Assembly (NCBI GenBank): GCA_023452965.1
Contig: JAEXUU010000526.1
Span: 1 to 6,547 of the forward strand
DNA from: Pseudomonadota bacterium
GTDB lineage: Bacteria > Pseudomonadota > Alphaproteobacteria > Rhizobiales > Beijerinckiaceae
Direction: 5' to 3'
Length of the DNA: 6,547 nucleotides
Shown here: piece after piece, positions 1-6,435 of the stretch
Position numbering within the stretch: the stretch's first letter is position 1
Layout of the letters: each line of letters begins with the position of its first letter
Notes under the pieces: model-generated
Seen by the model: only the letters and a program-made list of their open reading frames with translations
What the model was told of the DNA's origin: nothing
The model's database searches: none
Position numbers and translations under genes: made by a program

Positions 1-846
1 GGCAAGCGGAGCTGCGGGCTGGCGATCGGCCATGATCAGGCCGATCATGCGCTTGGCGTCGGGCGCGGTGAGCGGCAGCGCCTTGGTGCCGAGGGGGACG
101 CCGAAGAACTCCAGCAGCTGGATCGAGACGATGCTGGAAACGCCCTGGATCCCGGCATGCGAGCACAGATTGAAGATCGAATTGGTCTCGATCGCCGGCT
201 TCGGCGCATGTCCGACCGAGCGGAAGATGCCGTCGATGATGCGCCGGTTCTGCATGTCCGCCGTCAAGAGGCAGAGCTTCAGCGCCGCTGCTTCGGCCCA
301 GCTGATCGTCTCGCGCTCGCCGAGCGGCCCGTCCTCACGGGTCAGCAGCACATAGGATTCCTGGTAGATCGGCTTTGAGACGACGCGCTCCAGCGGCTCG
401 TTGTCGAGATAGGTCAGGCCGACATCGAGCTCGAAATTGTCGATCCCGTTCTGGATCTCGGTCGAGGTCAGCGACAGCACCGTCAGGGAGGCGCCGGGAT
501 AGCGTGTCGAGAACGGCGCGGTGATATGGGCGATCATCGGCAGGGCGGTGGGGACGGCGCCGAGCCTGATCCGGCCGCTGACGCCCTCGCGCAGTTCCGC
601 GATAGCGTCCTTCATCTGATCGGCCTCGGCAAGGATGCGCCGCGCATGGGCGAGTACGAGCTCGCCCTCCCGGGTCAACCCCTGGAAGCGCCGGCCGCGC
701 TCGACGATCAGAATGCCGAGTTCCTCCTCGAGCTGGGCGATGGCGGCCGAGAGCGTCGGCTGCGAGACATGGCAGGCCTCGGCGGCGCGGCGGAAGTGCT
801 TCTCGCGGGCGAGCGCGTCGAGATAGACCAGCTGGCGGATGATCAT
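1..846 (-). CDS. LysR-family transcriptional regulator (3' end missing)
   Basis: DNA-binding regulator of the LysR family, partial. Read on the minus strand from ATG at 846-844, the frame stays open for 282 codons to base 1, so roughly the last 20-30 residues are off the window. Residues about 18-37 form the winged helix-turn-helix (FRRAAEACHVSQPTLSAAI), followed by the usual linker helix (QLEEELG, VERGRRFQG, LTREGE). The effector-binding domain follows, with recognisable segments GAVPTALPM, LTYLDNEPL and TADMQNRRIID. From memory, these segments resemble LysR proteins found beside NAD-dependent formate dehydrogenase genes in Rhizobiales, but this is a family impression and not an assignment. 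The frame is open upstream to a stop at 996-994 without ATG or GTG; the start at 846 is chosen because MIIRQLVYLDAL is a standard LysR N-terminus. No strong Shine-Dalgarno is visible. It is divergent from the kinase operon; the effector is unknown. Confidence 0.93.
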   Translation of the reverse strand, partial: MIIRQLVYLDALAREKHFRRAAEACHVSQPTLSAAIAQLEEELGILIVERGRRFQGLTREGELVLAHARRILAEADQMKDAIAELREGVSGRIRLGAVPTALPMIAHITAPFSTRYPGASLTVLSLTSTEIQNGIDNFELDVGLTYLDNEPLERVVSKPIYQESYVLLTREDGPLGERETISWAEAAALKLCLLTADMQNRRIIDGIFRSVGHAPKPAIETNSIFNLCSHAGIQGVSSIVSIQLLEFFGVPLGTKALPLTAPDAKRMIGLIMADRQPAAPLA

Positions 847-1079
847 GCGGCGGTTGTGCCCCGGCGTCGGCGCGAGCGTTTCGTCGGCGAGTGGTTCGTG
901 GGCATCAGCATTTCGGTAGCCGCCCGCCTTGGCAAGCGCTAGAGCCGCGAGGTCCCGTCCTGTTCGTCGCCGCAAGGCTTGGTCTGCATGAATTCATATC
1001 TTCGACGTGCGGTGGAGGGCATTCGCTCGCGCTTGGTGCTGAGCAGCGATTTCCACGCCCCAATTGTGGAGCGTCTGGT
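847..1079. promoter_or_regulatory. Divergent intergenic region, likely promoters for the LysR gene and the kinase operon
   Basis: This 233-bp stretch separates two divergently transcribed genes, the usual place for LysR operator sites and both promoters. It contains a small AT-richer island around 988-1005, including the perfect 10-bp palindrome ATGAATTCAT at 988-997. I could not find a convincing -35/-10 pair or a clear T-N11-A LysR box, so the regulatory role is inferred from gene orientation only. No convincing coding sequence is seen here. Confidence 0.4.
1068..1071 (+). promoter_or_regulatory. Ribosome binding site fixing the GTG start of the kinase
   Basis: GGAG lies 8 nt before GTG at 1080. 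It supports starting the kinase at this GTG and not at the in-frame ATG at 891, which would add 63 residues with no kinase similarity ahead of the DLGGTS phosphate-binding motif. Confidence 0.6.
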
Positions 1080-2603
1080 GTGAGCGTCGTCCTCGCCTGC
1101 GATCTCGGCGGCACCTCATTCCGGGCCGCGCTCGTCGATGCGCAAGGGCGGATTCGCGCCCAGAGCGCCATTCCGGGACCTGCGAGCGTCGATGCGGCGG
1201 GCGCGTCCGAGATCGAGGCCGATGCCTGGTGGCGCCTGCTGATCGAGGCCTGCTCGGGGCTCGTCCGGGAGGCGCCCGAGCTCTTCGACGCGGTCGAGGC
1301 CGTGGCCATCTGCGGCGTCACCCGCACCCAGGTCTTCATCGGCCGGGACGGCCGGCCATTGCGCCCGGCGATGACCTGGAAGGACACGCGCTCGGAAAGC
1401 GCGGTCGTGCGCCTGCGCGAGCGGCTCGACCCGGCCCATCCCGAGACGGCGGCGATCAACGCCTTCCACCCACTGGCGCGGCTCGCCTGGCTGGGCGAAG
1501 CCGAGCCGGAGACGGTTCGCGGCCTCGCCACAGTGCTGGAGCCGAAGGACTATCTGAACTTCCGCCTGACCGGCCGACAGGGGAGCGACCCGGTTTCGCT
1601 CGCGCGTCTGCTCGCTTCGGCAGCACCCGGCGCAGGCGGCGACCTGCTCGGCGCGATCGGGCTTTCACAGGCGATCCTGCCGCCATTGCTGGAACCCTGC
1701 GAGTCGGTTGGCGAGGTGCAGCCCGGTCTGCCGGCGCCGCTAGACCGGCTGGCGGAGTGTCCGGTCTTCTGTGCCTCGAACGACACCTGGGCGGCGGTGG
1801 TCGGTCTCGGCGCGATGCGCGACGGCTTCGCCTATAACATCTCCGGCACCACCGAGGTGCTGGGCGCGATGGGTCGGGAACCTGCCCGCGCTGAAGGCCT
1901 GATGACCGTCGACTGGCGCGGCCTGTTCCAGCTCGGCGGCCCGAGCCAGAACGGGGCGGACACCGTCTCCTGGCTGCTTTCGCTGCTCGGCCGGGACGAG
2001 GAGGGCGGCATCGGGCGCGAAATCGACGCGCTGCTCGCCGGCGTTCGCCAGCCTCAGCCGCTGCTGTTCCTGCCCTATCTCCAGGGCGAGCGCGTGCCCT
2101 ACTGGAATCCGGGATTGCGTGGCGCCTTCATCGGCCTCAACCGCCAGCATGGCGCGACCGATCTCGCCTATGCCGTGCTGGAAGGCGTCGCTTTTCTCAA
2201 CCGGATCGTGCTCGGACGTGCCGAGGGCGCGACGGGCGTGCCGGTTGCGGAGATCCGCTTCGGCGGCGGCGGCGCGGCAAATCCGGTCTGGAGCCAGATC
2301 AAGGCCGATATCTGCGGCCGGCGGGTGGTCGTCGGCGCCTCCAAGGAGCCTGGCCTGCTCGGGGCCGCGATCATCGCCTTCACCGGCCTCGGGCGCTTCG
2401 CCTCGCTGGGAGAGGCGCAGGAGGCGCTGGTCACCACCGCGGCCCGTTTCGATCCCGATCCCTCCCGCAAGGCGGCCTATGACGCGCTTTTCGCGCTCTA
2501 TCGGCAGGCAGAGCAGGCGCTGGCTCCGATCTCGCAGGCGCTCGCCGCCTGGCGGCCGGGCGGCGCCGGGATTCTCACAGGCATGGGGGCGGATCGCGAT
2601 TGA
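1080..2603 (+). CDS. FGGY-family carbohydrate kinase, substrate unassigned
   Basis: Cytoplasmic ATP-dependent sugar or polyol kinase of the FGGY family (xylulokinase, ribulokinase and glycerol kinase relatives), 507 residues, a normal length. The actin-like fold motifs are in order: N-terminal phosphate loop DLGGTS (residues 8-13); substrate loop GVTRTQVF (79-86); WKDTR (100-104), equivalent to the W-x-D-x-R of xylulokinases; NDTWAAVVG with Asp235 as the expected catalytic base; NISGTTEVLG as the second phosphate/hinge segment; and FGGGGAANPVWSQIKAD (from 394), the C-terminal FGGY signature, followed by EPGLLGAAI. The substrate loop lacks the GQMHG of classical xylulokinase, so the sugar cannot be named. 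The GTG start is supported by GGAG 8 nt upstream and by the family's typical N-terminus. It is the first gene of the rightward cluster, 123 nt before the SDR gene; the likely role is phosphorylating a ketose made by that SDR. Confident of family, not of substrate. Confidence 0.93.
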   Translation: MSVVLACDLGGTSFRAALVDAQGRIRAQSAIPGPASVDAAGASEIEADAWWRLLIEACSGLVREAPELFDAVEAVAICGVTRTQVFIGRDGRPLRPAMTWKDTRSESAVVRLRERLDPAHPETAAINAFHPLARLAWLGEAEPETVRGLATVLEPKDYLNFRLTGRQGSDPVSLARLLASAAPGAGGDLLGAIGLSQAILPPLLEPCESVGEVQPGLPAPLDRLAECPVFCASNDTWAAVVGLGAMRDGFAYNISGTTEVLGAMGREPARAEGLMTVDWRGLFQLGGPSQNGADTVSWLLSLLGRDEEGGIGREIDALLAGVRQPQPLLFLPYLQGERVPYWNPGLRGAFIGLNRQHGATDLAYAVLEGVAFLNRIVLGRAEGATGVPVAEIRFGGGGAANPVWSQIKADICGRRVVVGASKEPGLLGAAIIAFTGLGRFASLGEAQEALVTTAARFDPDPSRKAAYDALFALYRQAEQALAPISQALAAWRPGGAGILTGMGADRD

Positions 2604-2726
2604 GGTTGCCGCATTCGATTTTGCGCCTTACCGACGGGCATCCGAACGTCCGAGATCTCTGATGCCATCGCCCGATCCCGCAGTGCCGGTTTCCTCTCTT
2701 CCTCGCCCGGCAGGCAGGGCGGCCTG

Positions 2727-3506
2727 ATGGGTCGTCCCGTCACCCTGATCACCGGGGCTTCCGGCGGCATTGGCGGCGCGCTCGCAATGACGCTGGCGCC
2801 GACGCACCGTCTCGTCCTCTCCGGGCTCGAGGCCGGCTCGCTCGCGGAAATGGCGCAACGCCTCCAGGCCGATGGCGCCGAAGTCGCGGCCCTGACCGGC
2901 GACGTGCGCGACCATGGGCTCGGCCCGGCGCTGGTCGAGCTCGCCATCGAGCGCTTCGGCCGGCTCGACAATCTCGTCACCGGGGCGGGTGCCTCACGCC
3001 CGGTGCCGATGGTCGAGATGGAGGACGAGGAGTGGGAGAAGTTCGTCGACATCAATCTGTCTGCCGTCTTCCGCATCTCGAAGGCGGTGTCGAAGCAACT
3101 GATCGCCCAGGGCGAGGGCGGCGCCATCGTCCACATCTCCTCGATCGCCCATAGCAATGGTGGCGCGAACCTCGCCTATGGCGCGGCCAAGGGCGGCGTC
3201 GCGACGCTGACCTATGGCATGGCCCAGCAGCTTGGCCGGCACGCGATTCGTGTCAACGCAGTCGCGCCGGGCATCATCGACACGCCGATGGTGCGCGGCG
3301 GCTTCGCCCAGGAGTTCGACGCGCTGGTCGAGGGCGCCTCGCAGCGCACCCCGCTCGGCCGGCTGGGCCGGCCCGAGGACGTTGCCGGCGTCATCGCCTT
3401 CCTGCTCTCGCCGGGAGCCGCTTTCGTCACCGGCGCGCTGATCCCGGTCACCGGCGGCATCGAAATCCTCTCGCCGATCTCGGCGATCGCCAAGGGGCCG
3501 GCGTGA
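2727..3506 (+). CDS. Short-chain dehydrogenase/reductase (SDR), probable sugar or polyol dehydrogenase
   Basis: NAD(P)-dependent oxidoreductase of the classical SDR family, 259 residues. The Rossmann nucleotide-binding motif TGASGGIG is at residues 9-16, the adenine-contacting Asp is in GDV (59), and the catalytic tetrad is N110, S138, Y151 and K155 (YGAAK). APGIIDTPM at about 180-188 follows the usual nicotinamide-contact pattern. Two consensus motifs are altered: the central NNAG motif reads TGAG (85-88), and the C-terminal VDGG motif reads VTGG (241-244). The residue after beta-2 (SGLEAG) is neither the Arg typical of NADP enzymes nor the Asp typical of NAD enzymes, so the cofactor is undecided. 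The Shine-Dalgarno is poor (a G-rich run at 2713-2722). Its TGA overlaps the permease ATG by one base, implying translational coupling. Sitting between a sugar kinase and a sugar importer, it probably interconverts polyol and ketose; this is inference. Confidence 0.92.
   Translation: MGRPVTLITGASGGIGGALAMTLAPTHRLVLSGLEAGSLAEMAQRLQADGAEVAALTGDVRDHGLGPALVELAIERFGRLDNLVTGAGASRPVPMVEMEDEEWEKFVDINLSAVFRISKAVSKQLIAQGEGGAIVHISSIAHSNGGANLAYGAAKGGVATLTYGMAQQLGRHAIRVNAVAPGIIDTPMVRGGFAQEFDALVEGASQRTPLGRLGRPEDVAGVIAFLLSPGAAFVTGALIPVTGGIEILSPISAIAKGPA
3492..3497 (+). promoter_or_regulatory. Ribosome binding site of the permease, inside the SDR gene
   Basis: AAGGGG sits 8 nt before ATG at 3506, within the last codons of the SDR gene. 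It favours ATG 3506 over the in-frame GTG at 3503 and the later in-frame ATGs at 3515 and 3521. Confidence 0.55.
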
Positions 3507-4462
3507 TGGCCGGCATGAGCATGCGCGACTTCATCGGCCGCTATGGCACCGCGGTCGCGGGGCTTCTGCTGATCATCTTCTTCGTCGCCTTCGCCCCGAA
3601 CTTCGCGACGACGATGAACATCGTCAACGTGCTGAAGGATACGAGCTTCCTCGCCATTCTGGCGCTCGGCTTCGCGCTCGCCTTTACTGTCGCCGAGCTC
3701 GATCTCTCGATCTCGGAGATGGCGAGCCTCGCCGCCGTGGTCTGCGGCTGGCTGGTGCAGTTGCAGTATCCGCCGCTGGTTGCGGTCGCGGCGGCGCTCG
3801 CCGTCGGCATCGTGCTCGGCTCGGTCAACGGCTATGGCGTCACCGTGCTGCGCATCCCCTCGCTGATCATGACGCTGGGTACCGCGGCGATCGCCAAGGG
3901 CTTCGCCTTTATGATCACCCAGGGCGTTGCCTTCGTCGGGCGCTGGCCCACCGGTTTCACCGGGCTGGCCCGTGGCTACACCTTCGGTATCCCCAATCTT
4001 GTGCTCTGGCTCGCCGGGGTCACGCTCTTCGCCTGGGGGCTGATCAAATGGACCCGCACCGGCGCCCACATGGTCGCGACCGGCGAGGCTGACGAGGCGG
4101 CGCGGCTCGCCGGCATCGCTACGGCGCGCATGAAGCGCATCGGCCTCCTGCTGGCCGGCGTGCTCGCCAGCATCACCGCCGTCCTGCTTGCGGCCAACCT
4201 GTCCTCGGCGGCGCCCAACATGGCCGGCGACTACCTGCTCTACGCGATTGCCGCCGTCCTGCTCGGCATGACCATGTTCGAGCCGGGCAAGCCGAACGTG
4301 CCGGGCACGGTCTTCGCCGCGCTCGTGCTCAAGGTGCTCGGCAATGGCTTGGTGCTGCTCGGCCAGCCCTATTACGTTCAGGATATCGTTCTCGGCCTGA
4401 TCATCATCGGCTCGGTTGCCTTCTCGGCCAGCGCGATGAAGAAGGCGGCGTTCAAGGTCTAA
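3506..4462 (+). CDS. CUT2 (ribose-type) sugar ABC transporter permease
   Basis: Inner-membrane permease of the BPD_transp_2/RbsC type, 318 residues, mostly hydrophobic with about eight to ten membrane segments (the first at roughly residues 14-30). Family landmarks are the LDLSISE segment (matching IDLSVGS of RbsC), GSVNGYGV, IPSLIMTLGTAAIAKG, the cytoplasmic coupling loop EADEAARLAGI (about 194-204) that contacts the ATPase, and NGLVLLGQPYYVQDIVLGLIII near the C-terminus. The glycine-rich GGTSLxGG segment of RbsC is replaced by GMTMFEPGKPNVPG (254-267), which I recall from a rhizobial subgroup of these permeases. The start overlaps the SDR stop as TGATG, and the binding-protein gene begins 34 nt downstream, so co-transcription is very likely. 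As only one permease gene is present, a homodimer pore is expected. Substrate class is sugar or polyol; the exact ligand is unknown. Confidence 0.94.
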   Translation: MAGMSMRDFIGRYGTAVAGLLLIIFFVAFAPNFATTMNIVNVLKDTSFLAILALGFALAFTVAELDLSISEMASLAAVVCGWLVQLQYPPLVAVAAALAVGIVLGSVNGYGVTVLRIPSLIMTLGTAAIAKGFAFMITQGVAFVGRWPTGFTGLARGYTFGIPNLVLWLAGVTLFAWGLIKWTRTGAHMVATGEADEAARLAGIATARMKRIGLLLAGVLASITAVLLAANLSSAAPNMAGDYLLYAIAAVLLGMTMFEPGKPNVPGTVFAALVLKVLGNGLVLLGQPYYVQDIVLGLIIIGSVAFSASAMKKAAFKV

Positions 4463-4496
4463 ATCAGCCATCGCAAGGCTACGGGGAGAGCTCATC

Positions 4497-5438
4497 ATGG
4501 TCGGTATCAGGAAAATCTTGCTGGCTGCGGTTGCCGCAGTCGGGTTCGGGCAGGGCGCGCAGGCTTTCGAGCTCGGCGTGATCGGCTTCCAGTTCTCCTC
4601 GGAGACCCATGCCCGCGTCGCCAACGCGGCGGCCGCCGCGGCCAAGGCCAAGGGCTGGAACGTCACCCTGCTCAACTCGGAAGGCGCGCTGCCCAAGCAT
4701 GCCGAGCAGTTCGACGCGCTGATCGCCAAGAAGGTCGACGCGATCATCATCGCCATGGGCAAGCCGGTCGAGGCCGACGCCCAGTTCAAGGCGGCCAAGG
4801 ACGCCAAGATCCCGGTGATCACCGTGCAGTCGGGCGCGAGCCCGCATGCGCTCTTCGACATCCAGACCAACGAGTACAAGGTCGGCGCCGAGGCTGCGCT
4901 CTATCTGCTCGGCCAGCTCGGCTACCAGGGCAACATCGTCTCGGCCCGCTTCGACCTCAACGTCGCCTCGCGCATCCGCGGCAAGCTGCTCGACGCCGTG
5001 CTCTCCGAGAACCAGGCGGTGAAGGAACTCGGCAAGTTCTCGATGGCCCGCACCCAGAGCTGGCGCGACGATGTCCGCGCCGGCATGCAGGCGCTGCTCC
5101 TGCAGAACCAGGGCAAGATCAACGGCATCTGGGCTTCGTTCGACGGCCAGGCCTACATCATCGACGACCTGCTGCAGGCGCAGGGCGTCAAGAAGGGCCA
5201 GATCCCGCTGGTCTCGGTCGATGGTGGCAAGGAGACCTATGCCCGCATCGCCGACCCGGCCTCGACCTTCATGGCGACCGTCTCGATCCCCTTCGAGGAG
5301 ATGGGCAAGCAGGCGGTCGACGCGGTCCAGACCATCGTCGTCGACAAGAAGCCGAAGGAAACCATCACCTCCGGCCCCTACCTCTTCACCGACGCCGTGC
5401 TGGTCGACAAGAACAACGTCCAGCAGTTCCTGAAGTGA
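4497..5438 (+). CDS. Periplasmic sugar-binding protein of the CUT2 ABC transporter
   Basis: Substrate-binding component, 313 residues, of the Peripla_BP_4/RbsB-like type. It has a classic Sec signal peptide: MVGIRK, a hydrophobic Ala/Val core, then AQA at residues 21-23 as the expected signal peptidase I cleavage site before FELGVIGF. There is no lipobox Cys, so the protein should be soluble in the periplasm. Typical fold segments are HARVANAAAAAAKAKGW in the first helix, QFDALIAKKVDAIIIAMG, AKIPVITVQSG, the hinge region around ASFDGQAYII, and the second-lobe segment IPLVSVDGG. A strong Shine-Dalgarno (GGGGAGAG, 4483-4490) lies just upstream, consistent with the high expression binding proteins need. 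It lies 34 nt after the permease gene and is followed by a structured repeat before the ATPase gene. The ligand cannot be read from the sequence. Confidence 0.94.
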   Translation: MVGIRKILLAAVAAVGFGQGAQAFELGVIGFQFSSETHARVANAAAAAAKAKGWNVTLLNSEGALPKHAEQFDALIAKKVDAIIIAMGKPVEADAQFKAAKDAKIPVITVQSGASPHALFDIQTNEYKVGAEAALYLLGQLGYQGNIVSARFDLNVASRIRGKLLDAVLSENQAVKELGKFSMARTQSWRDDVRAGMQALLLQNQGKINGIWASFDGQAYIIDDLLQAQGVKKGQIPLVSVDGGKETYARIADPASTFMATVSIPFEEMGKQAVDAVQTIVVDKKPKETITSGPYLFTDAVLVDKNNVQQFLK

Positions 5439-5452
5439 GCATCCGCCGCGCC

Positions 5453-5603
5453 GCCCCTTCTCCCCTTGCGGGAGAAGGTGGCCCGCAGGGCCGGATGAGG
5501 GGTCGCGCTGCGCTCTCCGTTGGAGTTGCTGCACGATCGGTCACGACGGGTAGCGGCGCGCGACCCCGCATCCCAAACCTCTCCCGCAGGGGGGAGAGGG
5601 GGC
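5453..5603. repeat. Mosaic intergenic inverted repeat (REP/RIME-like) between binding-protein and ATPase genes
   Basis: Two diverged copies of one palindromic unit face each other. The left copy (about 5453-5511) has a 9-bp hairpin CCTTCTCCC/GGGAGAAGG (5456-5464 with 5470-5478), then a second hairpin GGCCC-GCA-GGGCC (5480-5492), then GGATGAGGGGTCGCGC. The right copy (about 5551-5603), read on the minus strand, has the matching hairpin CCTCTCCC/GGGAGAGG (5578-5585 with 5592-5599) and GGGATGCGGGGTCGCGC, but lacks the second hairpin. The inner ends pair perfectly as GGGGTCGCGC (5499-5508) and GCGCGACCCC (5558-5567). I recognise this as an abundant type of repeat in Rhizobiales intergenic DNA. 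It occupies most of the 207-nt gap and could stabilise or partly terminate the transcript; there is no T-run for a standard terminator. Confidence 0.8.
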
Positions 5604-5645
5604 TCGTCGCGGCCTTTCGAACCGCCTTGCGAACTGGTTTGAACG

Positions 5646-6410
5646 ATGACTGACACCACCCCCCTCCTGTCCCTGCGCGGCATTGGCAAGAGCTACGGCC
5701 CGGTCGTGGCGGTGCGCGAGGTCGATCTCGACATCCATCCCGGCGAGGTCGTGGCGATCTGCGGCGAGAACGGCGCCGGCAAGTCGAGCCTGATCAAGGT
5801 CATCCCCGGCGCCGAGGAGGCGACGGCGGGCACGATCTTCATGCGCGGCAAGGAGGTCGTCTTCGCCTCGCCGCATGATGCGCTGAGCCATGGTGTCGCG
5901 ACGATCTACCAGGACCTCGCGCTGGCGCCACGTCTCTCCATCGCCCAGAACGTCTTCATGGGCTCGGAGCTGACGAAGCCTGTGCTGCTGCCCTTCCTGC
6001 GCGTGCTCGATAAGAAAAGGATGGCGCAGGAGGCGCGCGGCTTCCTCAGGCAGCTCTCGGTCACGGTCGAGGACATGGACCGGCCGGTCGAGCGTCTCTC
6101 CGGCGGCCAGCGTCAGGCGGTGGCGATCTCGCGCGCCCTGCGCTGGAAGGCCGAGATCATCATCATGGACGAGCCGACGGCGGCGCTCGGCGTCAAGGAG
6201 ACGGCGCTCGTCCTCGACCTGATCCGCAAGCTCAAGGCCGACGGCAGGACGGTGCTGCTGATCAGCCACAACATGCGCGACGTGGTCGCGCTCGCCGACC
6301 GGGTGGTGATCATGGGCGCCGGCCGAAAATACGTCGACCAGCCGCTCGGCGACCTCACCGCCGACGATCTCAGCCACATGATCATGGCCGGCAACGCCCG
6401 GGCGGCGTGA
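5646..6410 (+). CDS. Single-domain sugar ABC transporter ATP-binding protein (CUT2 type)
   Basis: ATPase that powers the importer, 254 residues, with one nucleotide-binding domain (unlike the double-domain RbsA; similar in size to the FrcA type). Walker A GENGAGKSS is at 40-48, the Q-loop Gln at about 89 (IYQDLALAP), the signature LSGGQRQAVAI at 151-161, Walker B IIIMDEPT at 171-178 followed by the D-loop AALG, and the H-loop His208 in LISHNM. All catalytic residues are present, so the protein should be active as a homodimer on the cytoplasmic side of the permease. The 207-nt gap before it contains the mosaic repeat, and no good Shine-Dalgarno precedes the ATG (the bases before it are GGTTTGAACG), so it may be translated less than the binding protein. 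The start is chosen because LSLRGIGKSYG begins at the usual distance from the N-terminus. Confidence 0.95.
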   Translation: MTDTTPLLSLRGIGKSYGPVVAVREVDLDIHPGEVVAICGENGAGKSSLIKVIPGAEEATAGTIFMRGKEVVFASPHDALSHGVATIYQDLALAPRLSIAQNVFMGSELTKPVLLPFLRVLDKKRMAQEARGFLRQLSVTVEDMDRPVERLSGGQRQAVAISRALRWKAEIIIMDEPTAALGVKETALVLDLIRKLKADGRTVLLISHNMRDVVALADRVVIMGAGRKYVDQPLGDLTADDLSHMIMAGNARAA

Positions 6411-6435
6411 AGCATGACGGCCATGCCTTCCCGAG

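Noticed and set aside
939..989. Minus-strand 16-codon ORF (ATG 989 to TAG 939), a possible leader peptide of the LysR gene
   Set aside because: It has no Shine-Dalgarno, no attenuator-like structure and no recognisable peptide type; it could easily occur by chance.
847..993. Open in-frame extension upstream of the LysR start (minus strand), with a TTG at 975-973
   Set aside because: There is no ATG or GTG, and the start at 846 gives a canonical LysR N-terminus. It is probably chance openness in GC-rich DNA.
891..1079. N-terminal extension of the kinase from the in-frame ATG at 891
   Set aside because: The 63 extra residues show no family similarity, and a GTG at 1080 with GGAG 8 nt upstream gives the standard FGGY N-terminus.
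2606..2634. Possible promoter TTGCCG-17 nt-TACCGA in the kinase-SDR gap
   Set aside because: The -10 match is poor and nothing else supports it. The 123-nt gap has no other recognisable content.
3212..4879. Long minus-strand open frame of 555 codons opposite the permease and binding-protein genes
   Set aside because: Its translation is rich in Arg, Gly, Glu, Asp and His with no domain, typical of the antisense frame of high-GC genes. It overlaps well-supported genes on the plus strand.
5456..5478. Hairpin after the binding-protein gene as a classical rho-independent terminator
   Set aside because: No U-run follows the stem, and the hairpin is part of a larger repeat with a second copy downstream.
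4479..5534. Minus-strand open frame of 351 codons opposite the binding-protein gene
   Set aside because: Low-complexity composition with no motifs; it is the antisense shadow of a clear binding-protein gene.
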